A DNA stretch of 15,276 bases from Chloroflexota bacterium (GTDB taxonomy: Bacteria > Chloroflexota > Limnocylindria > Limnocylindrales > CSP1-4). How positions within the stretch are numbered: position 1 is the stretch's first letter; every line of letters begins with the position of its first letter. The stretch is taken from positions 1-15,276 of the forward strand of contig JAJYMP010000233.1 of the NCBI GenBank assembly GCA_021786915.1, read 5' to 3'. The position numbers were made by a program, and so were the translations under genes. Shown here one piece after another: positions 6,048 to 14,321 of this stretch. The notes beneath the pieces are model-generated. The model ran no database searches. It saw nothing but the letters and a program-made list of their open reading frames with translations, and had not been told where the DNA came from.

Positions 6048-6053
6048 TAGCAT
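6048..6053 (+). promoter_or_regulatory. -10 box TAGCAT for a leaderless luciferase-like gene
   Basis: TAGCAT ends 7 nt before the ATG at 6061. An earlier in-frame ATG at 6052 overlaps this box and is therefore unlikely to be the start. Any -35 element would fall in the same few bases used by the divergent GT87-like promoter. Confidence 0.45.
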
Positions 6054-6060
6054 GGGGAGC

Positions 6061-6966
6061 ATGAAGATCGGCGCTGTGCTTCCCCTCAACGACTTCGACG
6101 GGCCGAACGGCTCGCGCTGGCCTGCGATCCGCGATGTCGCGCTGGCCGCGGAACAGGCCGGGCTGGACAGCCTGTGGGCCTATGACCACCTCCTGTTCCG
6201 CGCGCCCGGCGAGGAGGCGGGGCCGCACGATCCGCTCGCGATCCTGGCGGCGGTCGCCGCGGTGACGAGCCGGATCGAGCTGGGCACGATCGTGCTCGGG
6301 ACGGGGTTCCGGTCGCCGGGCGTCACGGCCAAGATGGCGGTCGCGATCGACGAGGTGTCGGACGGTCGGCTGACCCTCGGGCTCGGCGCCGGGTGGCACG
6401 AGCCCGAGTACGAAGCCTTCGGCTACCCGTTCGACCACCGCGTGGGCCGGTTCGAGGAGTTCCTCGCCGTCACGCTGCCGCTGGTCCGCGGCGAGCGCGT
6501 CACGTTCCACGGCCAGTGGCACCACGCGCAGGACGCCGTGGTCCTGCCGCCGCCCCCCCGCCCGACGCGACTGCCCGGGCGGATGCCGGTGCTCATCGCC
6601 TCCAAGGGCGAGCGCATGATGCGGTTGACCGCCCGCCATGCCGATTCGTGGAATGCCGCTTGGTTCGGCGTTCCCACCGAGCGCTTCCACACGCGGCGCG
6701 CCGAGCTGGTCGCCGCCTGCGAGGCCGAGGGCCGGGACCCGGCCACGCTCGAGGTGACGGCGGGGCTGGTCATCGACAGCGAGGCGCCCGCGGAGGGACG
6801 GCCGATCGCCGCCGACGCGCTGCCGCCCGACGTCGATGCGGTGGCCCGGGCGCTCGATGCCTGGCGCGACCTTGGCGTCGGGCACGTCCAGGTCGACTTG
6901 CGGCCGAACGGCACGCGGCTCGTGGAGCTGCTCGCGGCGGCGGCCGCCAAGCACCGGGGAGGCTGA
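6061..6966 (+). CDS. Luciferase-like (LLM class) F420/FMN-dependent oxidoreductase
   Basis: A 301-residue TIM-barrel protein of the bacterial luciferase-like family, which uses reduced FMN or F420 for hydride transfer or monooxygenation. Recognisable segments are MKIGAVLPLNDFDG (1-14), AAEQAGLDSLWAYDHLLF (29-46), TSRIELGTIVLGTGFRSPGV (69-88), and the signature GRLTLGLGAGWHEPEYEAFG (102-121) followed by HRVGRFEE. PVLIASKGERMMRLTARHADSWN (176-198) is the usual phosphate/cofactor-binding region near the barrel end. The ALGAGW-type signature and overall length suit the F420-dependent subgroup common in actinobacteria and Chloroflexota, but cofactor and substrate are not fixed by these motifs. ATG 6061 is chosen from the TAGCAT box 7 nt upstream. 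The methyltransferase gene starts 1 nt after its stop codon, so the two are co-transcribed. Confidence 0.9.
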   Translation: MKIGAVLPLNDFDGPNGSRWPAIRDVALAAEQAGLDSLWAYDHLLFRAPGEEAGPHDPLAILAAVAAVTSRIELGTIVLGTGFRSPGVTAKMAVAIDEVSDGRLTLGLGAGWHEPEYEAFGYPFDHRVGRFEEFLAVTLPLVRGERVTFHGQWHHAQDAVVLPPPPRPTRLPGRMPVLIASKGERMMRLTARHADSWNAAWFGVPTERFHTRRAELVAACEAEGRDPATLEVTAGLVIDSEAPAEGRPIAADALPPDVDAVARALDAWRDLGVGHVQVDLRPNGTRLVELLAAAAAKHRGG

Positions 6967-6967
6967 G

Positions 6968-7780
6968 GTGGGGGCGGATCGATTGGCCGCCGAGCCCCAG
7001 GGGGATGCAGAGGCCCTGCCTCAGCACGTCGCGGCCAACCGCGCCGCCTGGGACGTCTACGCGGAGCGGTTCGTCGAGCCCGGTGAGCGCTCGTGGCGTC
7101 TGGCGCCGGGCGAGGAGCGGTGGGGCATCTTCGGCCTGCCCGAGTCTGATCTCCACATGCTGCCCGACGACCTTGCCGGCAAGGACGCGATCGAGCTCGG
7201 CTGCGGCACGGCCTACGTCTCGGCCTGGATGGCGCGTCGCGGCGCGCGGCCCGTCGGCATCGACAACTCGCCCCGCCAGCTCGAGACCGCGGCCCGCCTC
7301 CAGGGCGAGCACGGAATGGACTTCCCGATCCTGCTGGGCAACGCGGAGCGGGTCCCCTACCCCGACGCCTCGTTCGACTTCGCGATCAGCGAGTACGGCG
7401 CGGTCCTGTGGGCGGACCCTGCGCTCTGGGTCCCGGAGGCGGCGCGCCTGCTGCGGCCCGGCGGCCGGCTCCACGTCCTGACCAACGGCTTCGTGTTCTA
7501 CCTCGCGTCGCCGGACGACGAGACCGAGCCTCCCACCGAGCACCTGCTTCGGCCCCAGTTCGGCTCGGTCCGGATCACATGGCCGGGCGACACGTCGGTT
7601 GAGTTCCACCCGACCCACGGCGAGTGGATCCGGCTGTTCACGGCCTCGGGTTTCGAGATCCTCGAACTGCTCGAGCCGCAGACGCCGGCCGAGGCCACCT
7701 CCCGCTGGATGCCGAAGGGCTCGGACTGGGCGACGAAGTGGCCGGCCGAGGAGATCTGGAAGGTCCGCAAGCGGGCGTAG
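6968..7780 (+). CDS. Class I SAM-dependent methyltransferase
   Basis: A 270-residue methyltransferase. Residues 20-60 hold a lead-in (NRAAWDVYAERFVEPGERSW, 24-43, then WGIFGLPES) shared by a group of actinobacterial and Chloroflexota methyltransferases. Motif I is AIELGCGTAYVSAWMA (74-89), the ribose-binding acid is Asp99 in PVGIDNSPRQ, and motif II/III is NAERVPYPDASFDFAISEYG (125-144). Then come EAARLLRPGGRLHVLTNG (157-174) and a C-terminal cap rich in Trp. The acceptor is unknown. The GTG at 6968 fits the GGGAGG of the preceding gene's last codons as ribosome site and lies 1 nt after that gene's TGA, so translation is probably coupled. Upstream frame continuation inside the previous gene is Arg/Ser-rich and not family-like. 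Confidence 0.88.
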   Translation: MGADRLAAEPQGDAEALPQHVAANRAAWDVYAERFVEPGERSWRLAPGEERWGIFGLPESDLHMLPDDLAGKDAIELGCGTAYVSAWMARRGARPVGIDNSPRQLETAARLQGEHGMDFPILLGNAERVPYPDASFDFAISEYGAVLWADPALWVPEAARLLRPGGRLHVLTNGFVFYLASPDDETEPPTEHLLRPQFGSVRITWPGDTSVEFHPTHGEWIRLFTASGFEILELLEPQTPAEATSRWMPKGSDWATKWPAEEIWKVRKRA

Positions 7781-7806
7781 CGCCGAGCAGCGGGCCTCAC
7801 GGCCGA

Positions 7807-7827
7807 GGCGGCGAAGGCCTCGCCGCC
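7807..7827 (+). terminator. Hairpin GGCGGCGA/TCGCCGCC after the methyltransferase
   Basis: GGCGGCGA (7807-7814) and TCGCCGCC (7820-7827) form a perfect 8-bp stem with loop AGGCC, 26 nt after the methyltransferase stop codon. No U-run follows. It would separate the oxidoreductase-methyltransferase unit from the marR operon. Confidence 0.45.
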
Positions 7828-7928
7828 AGGGGCTGCGCGCTGGATCCCCCACGATCTGCATACCCCCCGCACAGGATGCGCACATTCCCCTGCCAGCCTG
7901 CGCGTTGACGCCCCCACCTATCGGCCAC

Positions 7929-7957
7929 TGGACAACCGCCGACCTTGGCCATATCCT
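7929..7957 (+). promoter_or_regulatory. Sigma-70-type promoter of the marR-exporter operon
   Basis: TGGACA (7929-7934; consensus TTGACA) and TATCCT (7952-7957) are separated by exactly 17 bp, the best -35/-10 pair in the window. Transcription would begin near 7964, 60 nt before the marR ATG, and the inverted repeat at 7969-7991 would lie from about +6 to +28. A second possible pair overlaps the operator: TTGATC (7968-7973), 18 bp, TATACA (7992-7997). Confidence 0.6.
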
Positions 7958-7968
7958 TCACGTCACAT

Positions 7969-7991
7969 TGATCATCTGGATCTGATGATCA
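7969..7991. promoter_or_regulatory. Perfect inverted repeat TGATCATC-N7-GATGATCA, likely MarR operator
   Basis: Two perfect 8-bp arms (7969-7976 and 7984-7991) flank TGGATCT, in an AT-rich island immediately upstream of the MarR-family gene. Length and symmetry suit a dimeric winged-helix repressor. A further half-site ATCAA at 7997-8001 mirrors TTGAT at 7968-7972. Its place just downstream of the promoter suggests repression by blocking transcription initiation or escape, relieved by a ligand. Binding by the adjacent MarR protein is inference from position. Confidence 0.7.
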
Positions 7992-8023
7992 TATACATCA
8001 AACGAAGGGCCAACGTCTCTCCC

Positions 8024-8506
8024 ATGCCTGCGCCAGATCTTCGCCAGTCGCTCATCGACGAGCTCGCCGCGATCACGCCAGAACGCCACCTGCACCAGAT
8101 GCGCCACTGGCCGGGCGGCCGGATGAGCCTCGTCCACCTCAATGTCCTGTTCGTGCTCTCGGGCGAGGGCCCGCTGCCCATGAACCGCCTCGCGGAGCTC
8201 CTCGACGTCTCCCAGGCGAGCGCCACGGGGATCGTGGACCGCATGGAGCAGCGCGGCCTCGTCGCCCGCGAGCGCGCCGCAGAGGATCGCCGGATCGTCC
8301 GGGTCGTCCTCACCCCGCAGGGCGAGGGCCTCATCGCGAGCGTCGCGACCGAACGCCGAGACAAGCTCGCCTCCCTGCTGGACACCCTCGCCGACGAGGA
8401 CGCCGCGGCACTCCTCCAGGGCATGCGCGCCATGCGCCGCGCCCGAGAGGCCCTGTTCCCCAAAGCCCCGTCCACGCCACCCGACAGCTCGGAGGCATCC
8501 CGTTGA
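8024..8506 (+). CDS. MarR-family transcriptional regulator
   Basis: A 160-residue winged helix-turn-helix protein. Dimerisation helices are at about 6-30 and 112-145. The DNA-binding part has MNRLAELLDVSQASATGIVDRMEQRGLV (53-80), with the recognition helix at SQASATGIVDRMEQRG. The wing is ERAAEDRRIVRVVLTPQG (83-100), carrying the conserved Asp-Arg-Arg. The length is normal for MarR proteins. ATG 8024 was preferred over an in-frame ATG at 7985, because the latter lies in the operator and adds a non-family leader. The ribosome site is weak (GAAGGG, 8004-8009). The gene is first in an operon with a heterodimeric exporter whose TTG start overlaps its stop, so it most likely represses itself and the exporter until a drug or metabolite binds. 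The ligand is unknown. Confidence 0.92.
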   Translation: MPAPDLRQSLIDELAAITPERHLHQMRHWPGGRMSLVHLNVLFVLSGEGPLPMNRLAELLDVSQASATGIVDRMEQRGLVARERAAEDRRIVRVVLTPQGEGLIASVATERRDKLASLLDTLADEDAAALLQGMRAMRRAREALFPKAPSTPPDSSEASR

Positions 8507-10230
8507 TCCGACTCCTGCGGCGCCAACTCGGACCCTACAAGGGGTCAGTGGCGCTCGTCCTCCTGCTCCTGCTCGGCCAGTCGCTGGCCAACCTCTACCT
8601 GCCCGAACTCCAGGCGGACATCATCAACAACGGCGTGGTGAAGGGCGACACCAACTACATCGTGCAGACCGGCGGCTTCATGCTCCTGGTCACCTTCGGG
8701 CTGATGCTCGGCTCGTACGTGATGGTGTTCTTCTCGGCACGCGTGGCGATGGGCCTCGGCCGCAACGTCCGGCATGCCATCTTCCGCAAGGTCGAGACGT
8801 TCAGCCAGGTCGAGGTCAACCACTTCGGCGCCGCGAGCCTCATCACGCGGAACACCAACGACGTGCAGCAGGTGCAGCAGGTCGTCCTGATGGCGATGGT
8901 CATGATGCTGTCCGCGCCGATGATGATCATCGGCGGCGTGATCATGGCCCTGCGCCAGGACGTCCCGCTCACGGGGATCCTGGTGGTCATCGTGCCCATC
9001 CTGCTGATCGTGGTGGGCATCGTCATGTCCCGGGCGATCCCCCTGTTCCAGGTCATGCAGAAGAAGGTCGACCAGATCAACCTGGTCATGCGCGAGACCC
9101 TGTCGGGCGTGCGCGTCATCCGGGCCTTCGTGCGGACGCGCCACGAGGAGGAGCGCTTCGACGTCGCCAGCCATGACCTGATGGACACCGCCCTCTCGGT
9201 CAACCGGCTGTTCGCGATCACGATGCCCACGATCTTCCTGATCATGAACCTGAGCCAGATCGCGGTGACCTACTTCGGCGGCGTCCGCGTGGACTCGGGC
9301 GGCATGCCGATCGGCAACCTGACTGCGTTCCTGCAGTACATCATGCTGGTGTTGTTCTCGGTCCTCGGGGCCACCCTCATGCTGGTGTTGGTGCCGCGCG
9401 CCCAGGTGTCGGCGGGCCGCATCAACGAGGTCCTGGACACCGTGCCCTCGATCGCGGACCCCGCGGACCCGGTCTCGCCCCCGCGCACCGGCCGCATGGA
9501 GTTCCGCGACGTCTCGTTCAGCTACCCGGGCGCCGAGGAGCCAGTCCTGCACGGGATCAGCTTCACAACGAATCCAGGCCAGACAACCGCGATCGTGGGC
9601 TCCACGGGCAGCGGCAAGTCCACGCTCATCAACCTCATCCCGCGCCTGTACGACACGACGGCGGGCAGCGTGCTCGTTGACGGCGTCGACGTGCGGGCGT
9701 TCGACCGCCAGGACCTGTGGCGACGGATCGGCATGATCCCGCAGAAGGCGTACCTGTTCGGCGGCACGATCGCCTCGAACCTGCGCTACGGCGACGAGCA
9801 GGCAGACGACGATGCCCTGTGGAGGGCGCTCGACATCGCCCAGGGCAAGGACTTCGTGGCCGAGATGGACGAGGGCCTCGAGTCGCCGATCTCGCAGGGC
9901 GGCACCAACGTCTCGGGCGGCCAGCGCCAGCGGCTCGCCATCGCACGGGCGCTTGTGCGGCGCCCCGACATCTACGTCTTCGACGACAGCTTCTCAGCAC
10001 TCGACTTCCGGACGGACGCCCGCCTCCGAGCGGCGCTCGCCCGGGAGCTCGGGGGGGCGACGGTGATCATCGTCGCGCAGCGCGTCGGCACGATCCTCCA
10101 CGCGGACCGGATCGTGGTCCTCGACGAGGGGCGGGTCGTCGGCGTCGGCACCCACAGCGAGCTCATGGCCAGCTGCGAGACCTACCGCGAGATCGTGCTG
10201 TCCCAGGTCACCGAGGAGGAAGTGGCATGA
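8503..10230 (+). CDS. Heterodimeric ABC exporter, subunit with degenerate ATPase site
   Basis: A 575-residue half-transporter: six membrane helices (about 15-305) then an ATPase domain (330-575). Visible motifs are Walker A GSTGSGKST (366-374), Q-loop Gln414, canonical signature VSGGQRQRLAIARAL (470-484), Walker B IYVFDDSFSALD (490-501) and switch region VIIVAQRVGTI (521-531). Two catalytic residues are replaced: Asp495 stands where the Glu usually is, and Gln526 where the His is. These changes mark the degenerate-site partner of exporters such as TM287/288, BmrCD and LmrCD. The TTG start overlaps the marR stop by 4 bp (TTGA) and has GGAGG at 8491-8495, 7 nt upstream. It must pair with the next gene product. 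Multidrug or lipid export is the likely role; the substrate is unknown. Confidence 0.94.
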   Translation: MIRLLRRQLGPYKGSVALVLLLLLGQSLANLYLPELQADIINNGVVKGDTNYIVQTGGFMLLVTFGLMLGSYVMVFFSARVAMGLGRNVRHAIFRKVETFSQVEVNHFGAASLITRNTNDVQQVQQVVLMAMVMMLSAPMMIIGGVIMALRQDVPLTGILVVIVPILLIVVGIVMSRAIPLFQVMQKKVDQINLVMRETLSGVRVIRAFVRTRHEEERFDVASHDLMDTALSVNRLFAITMPTIFLIMNLSQIAVTYFGGVRVDSGGMPIGNLTAFLQYIMLVLFSVLGATLMLVLVPRAQVSAGRINEVLDTVPSIADPADPVSPPRTGRMEFRDVSFSYPGAEEPVLHGISFTTNPGQTTAIVGSTGSGKSTLINLIPRLYDTTAGSVLVDGVDVRAFDRQDLWRRIGMIPQKAYLFGGTIASNLRYGDEQADDDALWRALDIAQGKDFVAEMDEGLESPISQGGTNVSGGQRQRLAIARALVRRPDIYVFDDSFSALDFRTDARLRAALARELGGATVIIVAQRVGTILHADRIVVLDEGRVVGVGTHSELMASCETYREIVLSQVTEEEVA

Positions 10231-12287
10231 GCGGCCCGACGGCACGGCCCGACGGCAACGCCGAAGGCGGCATGGCTCCGGGCGCCCGGCCCGGCGGGGT
10301 CGGCTTCGGGCCGGGTCGCGGGCGCGGCCCCGGTGGCGGCGGCCCGATGGGCATGGGCATGGGCATGGGCATGGGCGGCGCGAAGTCCAAGAACTTCGGG
10401 CCCTCGTTCCGACGGCTGGTCCGGGAACTCCGGCCCGAGTCGCCGAAGATCGCGCTGGTCATCGTGCTCGCGGTCGTGAGCGTCGTGCTCTCGGTCATCG
10501 GGCCCAGGATCCTGGGCAACGCCATGAACGTGGTGTTCACCGGCTTCCTCGGCAACCAGCTCGGACACCAGTTCCCACAGGCCGTGGGCCTGTCGCACGA
10601 CCAGCTCGTCGCGCTGGCCAACCGGACCGGGAACAAGACCTACATCGACATGCTGACTGCCTACCCCGACCTGCTGGCGGGCATCGGCATCAACTTCGCC
10701 AAGCTCACGACGATTCTGGCCACGGTCACGGCCATCTACATCGCCAGCGCGCTCTTCTCGTGGGGCCAGGCCTACATCATGGCCGGGGTCACGCAGCGGA
10801 CCGTCTACCGCATGCGCGGCAAGGTGTCCGAGAAGCTCGGCCGCCTGCCCCTGTCCTACTTCGACCGCGAGTCGCGGGGCGACATCCTGTCCCGGGTCAC
10901 CAACGACATCGACAACATCAGCCAGACGCTCCAGCAGAGCCTGACCCAGCTGATCACCTCGGTGCTGACCGTGGTCGGGATGCTGATCATGATGCTCACG
11001 ATCAGCTGGGAGCTGGCGGCGATCTCGGTGCTCGTGGTGCCCGTCTCGGTGGTCGTCACGATGTTCATCGCCAAGCGCTCGCAGGTGCAGTTCACGGCCC
11101 AGTGGGACCGGACGGGCACCCTCAACGGGCACGTGGAGGAGATGCACACCGGCCACGCGATCGTCAAGCTGTTCGGGCGCCAGGAGGAGGCCATCGAGGT
11201 CTTCGACGAGCGCAACGAAGCGCTCTACGACGCGTCCTGGCGGGCCCAGTTCATCTCGGGCCTGATCCAGCCCACGATGCAGTTCGTGTCGAACCTCAAC
11301 TACGTCGCGATCGCGGTGATCGGCGGCGTGCGCGTGGCCACCGGCACGATGACCCTGGGCGACGTGACCGCGTTCATCTCGTACTCGCGCCAGTTCACCT
11401 TCCCGATCGTCCAGGCGGCCTCGATCGCCAACGTGCTCCAGAGCGCCGTCGCATCCGCCGAGCGCGTGTTCGAGCTCCTCGACGAGGCGGAGGAGACCCC
11501 CGACCCGGCGCATCCGGCAGTGCTGAAGGAGCCCGCCGAGGGCCGCGTGACCTTCGAGGACGTCTCGTTCCGCTACCTGCCTGACAAGCCGCTGATCGAG
11601 GACCTCGACCTGGCGGTGGAGCCCGGCCAGACGGTGGCCATCGTCGGCCCGACCGGCGCCGGCAAGACCACGCTCGTGAACCTGCTGATGCGCTTCTACG
11701 ACGTGGACGGCGGCCGGATCACGGTGGACGGACTCGACACCCGGACGCTCACCCGGGACAACCTGCGCAGGACGTTCGGGATGGTCCTCCAGGACACGTG
11801 GCTGTTCAAGGGCACGATCCGCGAGAACATCACCTACGGCTGCGACAGCGAAGTCGGCGAGGAGCGCTTCCACGAGGCGGCCGCGGCCGCCCACGTCGAT
11901 CACTTCGTCAAGACGCTGCCCGACGACTACGAGACCATCCTCGACGACGACGCGACGAACACCTCCGCTGGTGAGAAGCAGCTGCTCACCATCGCCCGGG
12001 CGTTCCTCGCCGACCCGCCGGTCCTCATCCTCGACGAGGCGACCTCGTCGGTCGACACGCGCACCGAGGTCCTCATCCAGCGGGCGATGGCCCGGCTGAT
12101 GGAGGGCCGGACGTCCTTCGTCATCGCGCACCGCCTGTCCACGATCCGCGACGCGGACGTGATCCTGGTGATGCGCGACGGCCGGATCGTCGAGAAGGGC
12201 ACGCACGAGGAGCTGCTGGCCCAGCGCGGCTTCTACCACGAGCTCTACGCCAGCCAGTTCGAGGAGGCGCTGGACCCGGTGGCGTAG
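10227..12287 (+). CDS. Heterodimeric ABC exporter, catalytic partner subunit
   Basis: A 686-residue half-transporter, the partner of the preceding gene. Residues 1-55 are a low-complexity Gly/Pro/Arg/Met tail with five Met-Gly repeats. Helix 1 is at about 73-92, followed by an extended outer loop of about 50 residues (105-157, with NRTGNKTYIDMLTAYP) before helix 2. The coupling-helix region is LSYFDRESRGDILSRVTNDI (209-228). The ATPase domain has Walker A GPTGAGKTT (474-482), Q-loop Gln522, Walker B VLILDEATSSVD with Asp603 and Glu604, and switch His635 in IAHRLST. Its signature is degenerate, TSAGEKQLLTIARAF (579-593), in place of LSGGQ. It therefore supplies the working Walker site and the poor signature, complementing subunit 1. 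The ATGA overlap and GAGGAGGA (10213-10220), 6 nt upstream, indicate translational coupling. The protein is longer than usual (about 600) because of the tail and loop. Confidence 0.94.
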   Translation: MSGPTARPDGNAEGGMAPGARPGGVGFGPGRGRGPGGGGPMGMGMGMGMGGAKSKNFGPSFRRLVRELRPESPKIALVIVLAVVSVVLSVIGPRILGNAMNVVFTGFLGNQLGHQFPQAVGLSHDQLVALANRTGNKTYIDMLTAYPDLLAGIGINFAKLTTILATVTAIYIASALFSWGQAYIMAGVTQRTVYRMRGKVSEKLGRLPLSYFDRESRGDILSRVTNDIDNISQTLQQSLTQLITSVLTVVGMLIMMLTISWELAAISVLVVPVSVVVTMFIAKRSQVQFTAQWDRTGTLNGHVEEMHTGHAIVKLFGRQEEAIEVFDERNEALYDASWRAQFISGLIQPTMQFVSNLNYVAIAVIGGVRVATGTMTLGDVTAFISYSRQFTFPIVQAASIANVLQSAVASAERVFELLDEAEETPDPAHPAVLKEPAEGRVTFEDVSFRYLPDKPLIEDLDLAVEPGQTVAIVGPTGAGKTTLVNLLMRFYDVDGGRITVDGLDTRTLTRDNLRRTFGMVLQDTWLFKGTIRENITYGCDSEVGEERFHEAAAAAHVDHFVKTLPDDYETILDDDATNTSAGEKQLLTIARAFLADPPVLILDEATSSVDTRTEVLIQRAMARLMEGRTSFVIAHRLSTIRDADVILVMRDGRIVEKGTHEELLAQRGFYHELYASQFEEALDPVA
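10347..10376 (+). repeat. Five tandem ATGGGC hexamers in the exporter coding region
   Basis: ATGGGC is repeated five times without change, encoding five Met-Gly units at residues 41-50 of the second exporter subunit. A 6-bp unit keeps the reading frame, so copy-number change would alter only tail length. Each unit also offers an in-frame ATG. Confidence 0.85.
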
Positions 12288-12308
12288 CCCTCGGCCCCGC
12301 GTCACTCC

Positions 12309-12337
12309 CCGCCCCGCCGGCGACGCCGGCGGGGCGG
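12309..12337 (+). terminator. Strong 13-bp hairpin ending the exporter operon
   Basis: CCGCCCCGCCGGC (12309-12321), loop GAC, and GCCGGCGGGGCGG (12325-12337) form a perfect stem 21 nt after the exporter stop codon, followed by TTCGATTCT. The U-content is modest, but stem strength and position make it the best terminator in the window. Confidence 0.75.
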
Positions 12338-12578
12338 TTCGATTCTCGCAACCCGCAGGCGCCTGCGATGGAGCATGCCCATCTGTCGGTCACACCCGAT
12401 TGGGACGCGCTCCCCGTCCGATCGGGCCAGACGGCCCCTCTCCGCGCACCGCCCCGAGGCGACCATCCCCCCGATCCACGACGGGCAGTCCCGACACGCC
12501 CGCCGGAGCAGGGCGCGTCGGACGACGGGCGCGGCGGGGCGACGCAGCGCGGCGTCGCGACAGCCATGGGAGGCACCC
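12338..12578. other. Intergenic region before the ABC-2 operon
   Basis: It holds a perfect 14-bp palindrome CGCAGGCGCCTGCG at 12354-12367, which could be an operator or a small hairpin. No TAnnnT box at convincing spacing and no small gene could be supported. Two long open frames cross it on the plus strand but look like shadows: one is simply the ATPase frame extended upstream with Arg/Pro-rich sequence. Confidence 0.35.
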
Positions 12579-13501
<923 letters not shown>

Positions 13502-13505
<4 letters not shown>

Positions 13506-14299
13506 CCGCGTTCCGCCTCGAACTCCGTCGCAGCCGGTTGCTCGCCGTCTGGCTCGCCGTCGTGGTCGCCGGCTACGGGGCGATCATGGGCGCGATGTAC
13601 CCGGTCCTCAAGGCGAACGACGCCCTGATGAGCGAGTACATGCAGACGTTCCCCAAGGGGTTCCTCGCGGCGTTCGGGATGACGGGCGTGCTGTCGGACC
13701 CGGGCGTCTTCTTCACCACCTACATCGGCAGCTGGCTGTGGCCGCTCATCGCGACGGCGGCGGCCCTGCTGCTCGGCACCCGAGCGGTGGCCGCGGACCT
13801 CGACCGGGGCTTCCTCGATCTGCCGCTCGCGACGCCGCTCTCCCGGACTGGCTACCTGACCGCGAACATCGTCGCCCAGGTGATCGTGATGGCCATCCTG
13901 GCCGTCGCGGTGGTGGCCGGCCTCTGGCTCGCTGCCGCGGCAACCGGCACCGTGTTCGACGTCGCCGGCTTCGCGCTCGCCGGCCTCCTCTCGTTCGTGT
14001 TCGGCTGTGCACTGGCGGGCGTCACGACGCTGCTGTCGGTGGCCACCCTCAGTCGAGGCCGGACTTCAGGGGTCATCGGCGGGGTGGTGATCGCGATGTA
14101 CGCCATCTTCGTCGTGACGCAGGTGTCCAGGGACTGGGCCTGGATCGCGCCGATCTCGGCCTGGGACCACTTCCGGACCACGCCGCTGATCGACAACGGG
14201 GTGGTCCCGGTGTTCGACTTCGCGCTGTTCGCGGTCATCGCCATCGGTGGCTGGCTCGCGTCTGTCTGGGCCTTCCGCCATCGAGACCTCGCCGCGTAG
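13502..14299 (+). CDS. ABC-2 type transporter permease
   Basis: A 265-residue membrane protein with six predicted helices at about 13-33, 78-96, 119-144, 154-181, 190-208 and 238-257. The first loop (about 34-77, YPVLKANDALMSEYMQTFPK and on) is long, and the positively charged start MTAFRLELRRSR lies in the cytoplasm, as usual for ABC-2 permeases. The stretch DRGFLDLPLATPLSRTGYL (101-119) is the cytoplasmic segment that contacts the ATPase; similar L.LPLSR sequences occur in many ABC-2 permeases. The last residues, AFRHRDLAA, match the common ABC-2 C-terminus. One permease gene suggests a homodimer. The start codon overlaps the ATPase stop by 4 bp. Substrate unknown; drug, peptide or lipid export is possible. 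Confidence 0.9.
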
Positions 14300-14321
14300 G
14301 CAGGGCAGGCGCCCGTGGCAG

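Noticed and set aside
6052..6060. Earlier ATG for the luciferase-like gene
   Set aside because: It overlaps the TAGCAT -10 box, so it would lie upstream of the predicted transcription start; the family N-terminus is MKIG at 6061.
6061..7780. Oxidoreductase-methyltransferase pair as a natural-product cluster
   Set aside because: Only two tightly linked genes, with no synthase, carrier protein or resistance gene in the same unit; the hairpin at 7807-7827 separates them from the exporter operon.
7985..8023. Upstream ATG adding 13 residues to the MarR protein
   Set aside because: The ATG lies inside the inverted-repeat operator and has no ribosome site, and the extra residues are not family-like.
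10182..12305. A 707-codon minus-strand frame opposite the second exporter subunit
   Set aside because: It is a GC-codon-bias shadow: the other strand has every ABC exporter motif, while this frame is low-complexity His/Asp/Arg/Val sequence.
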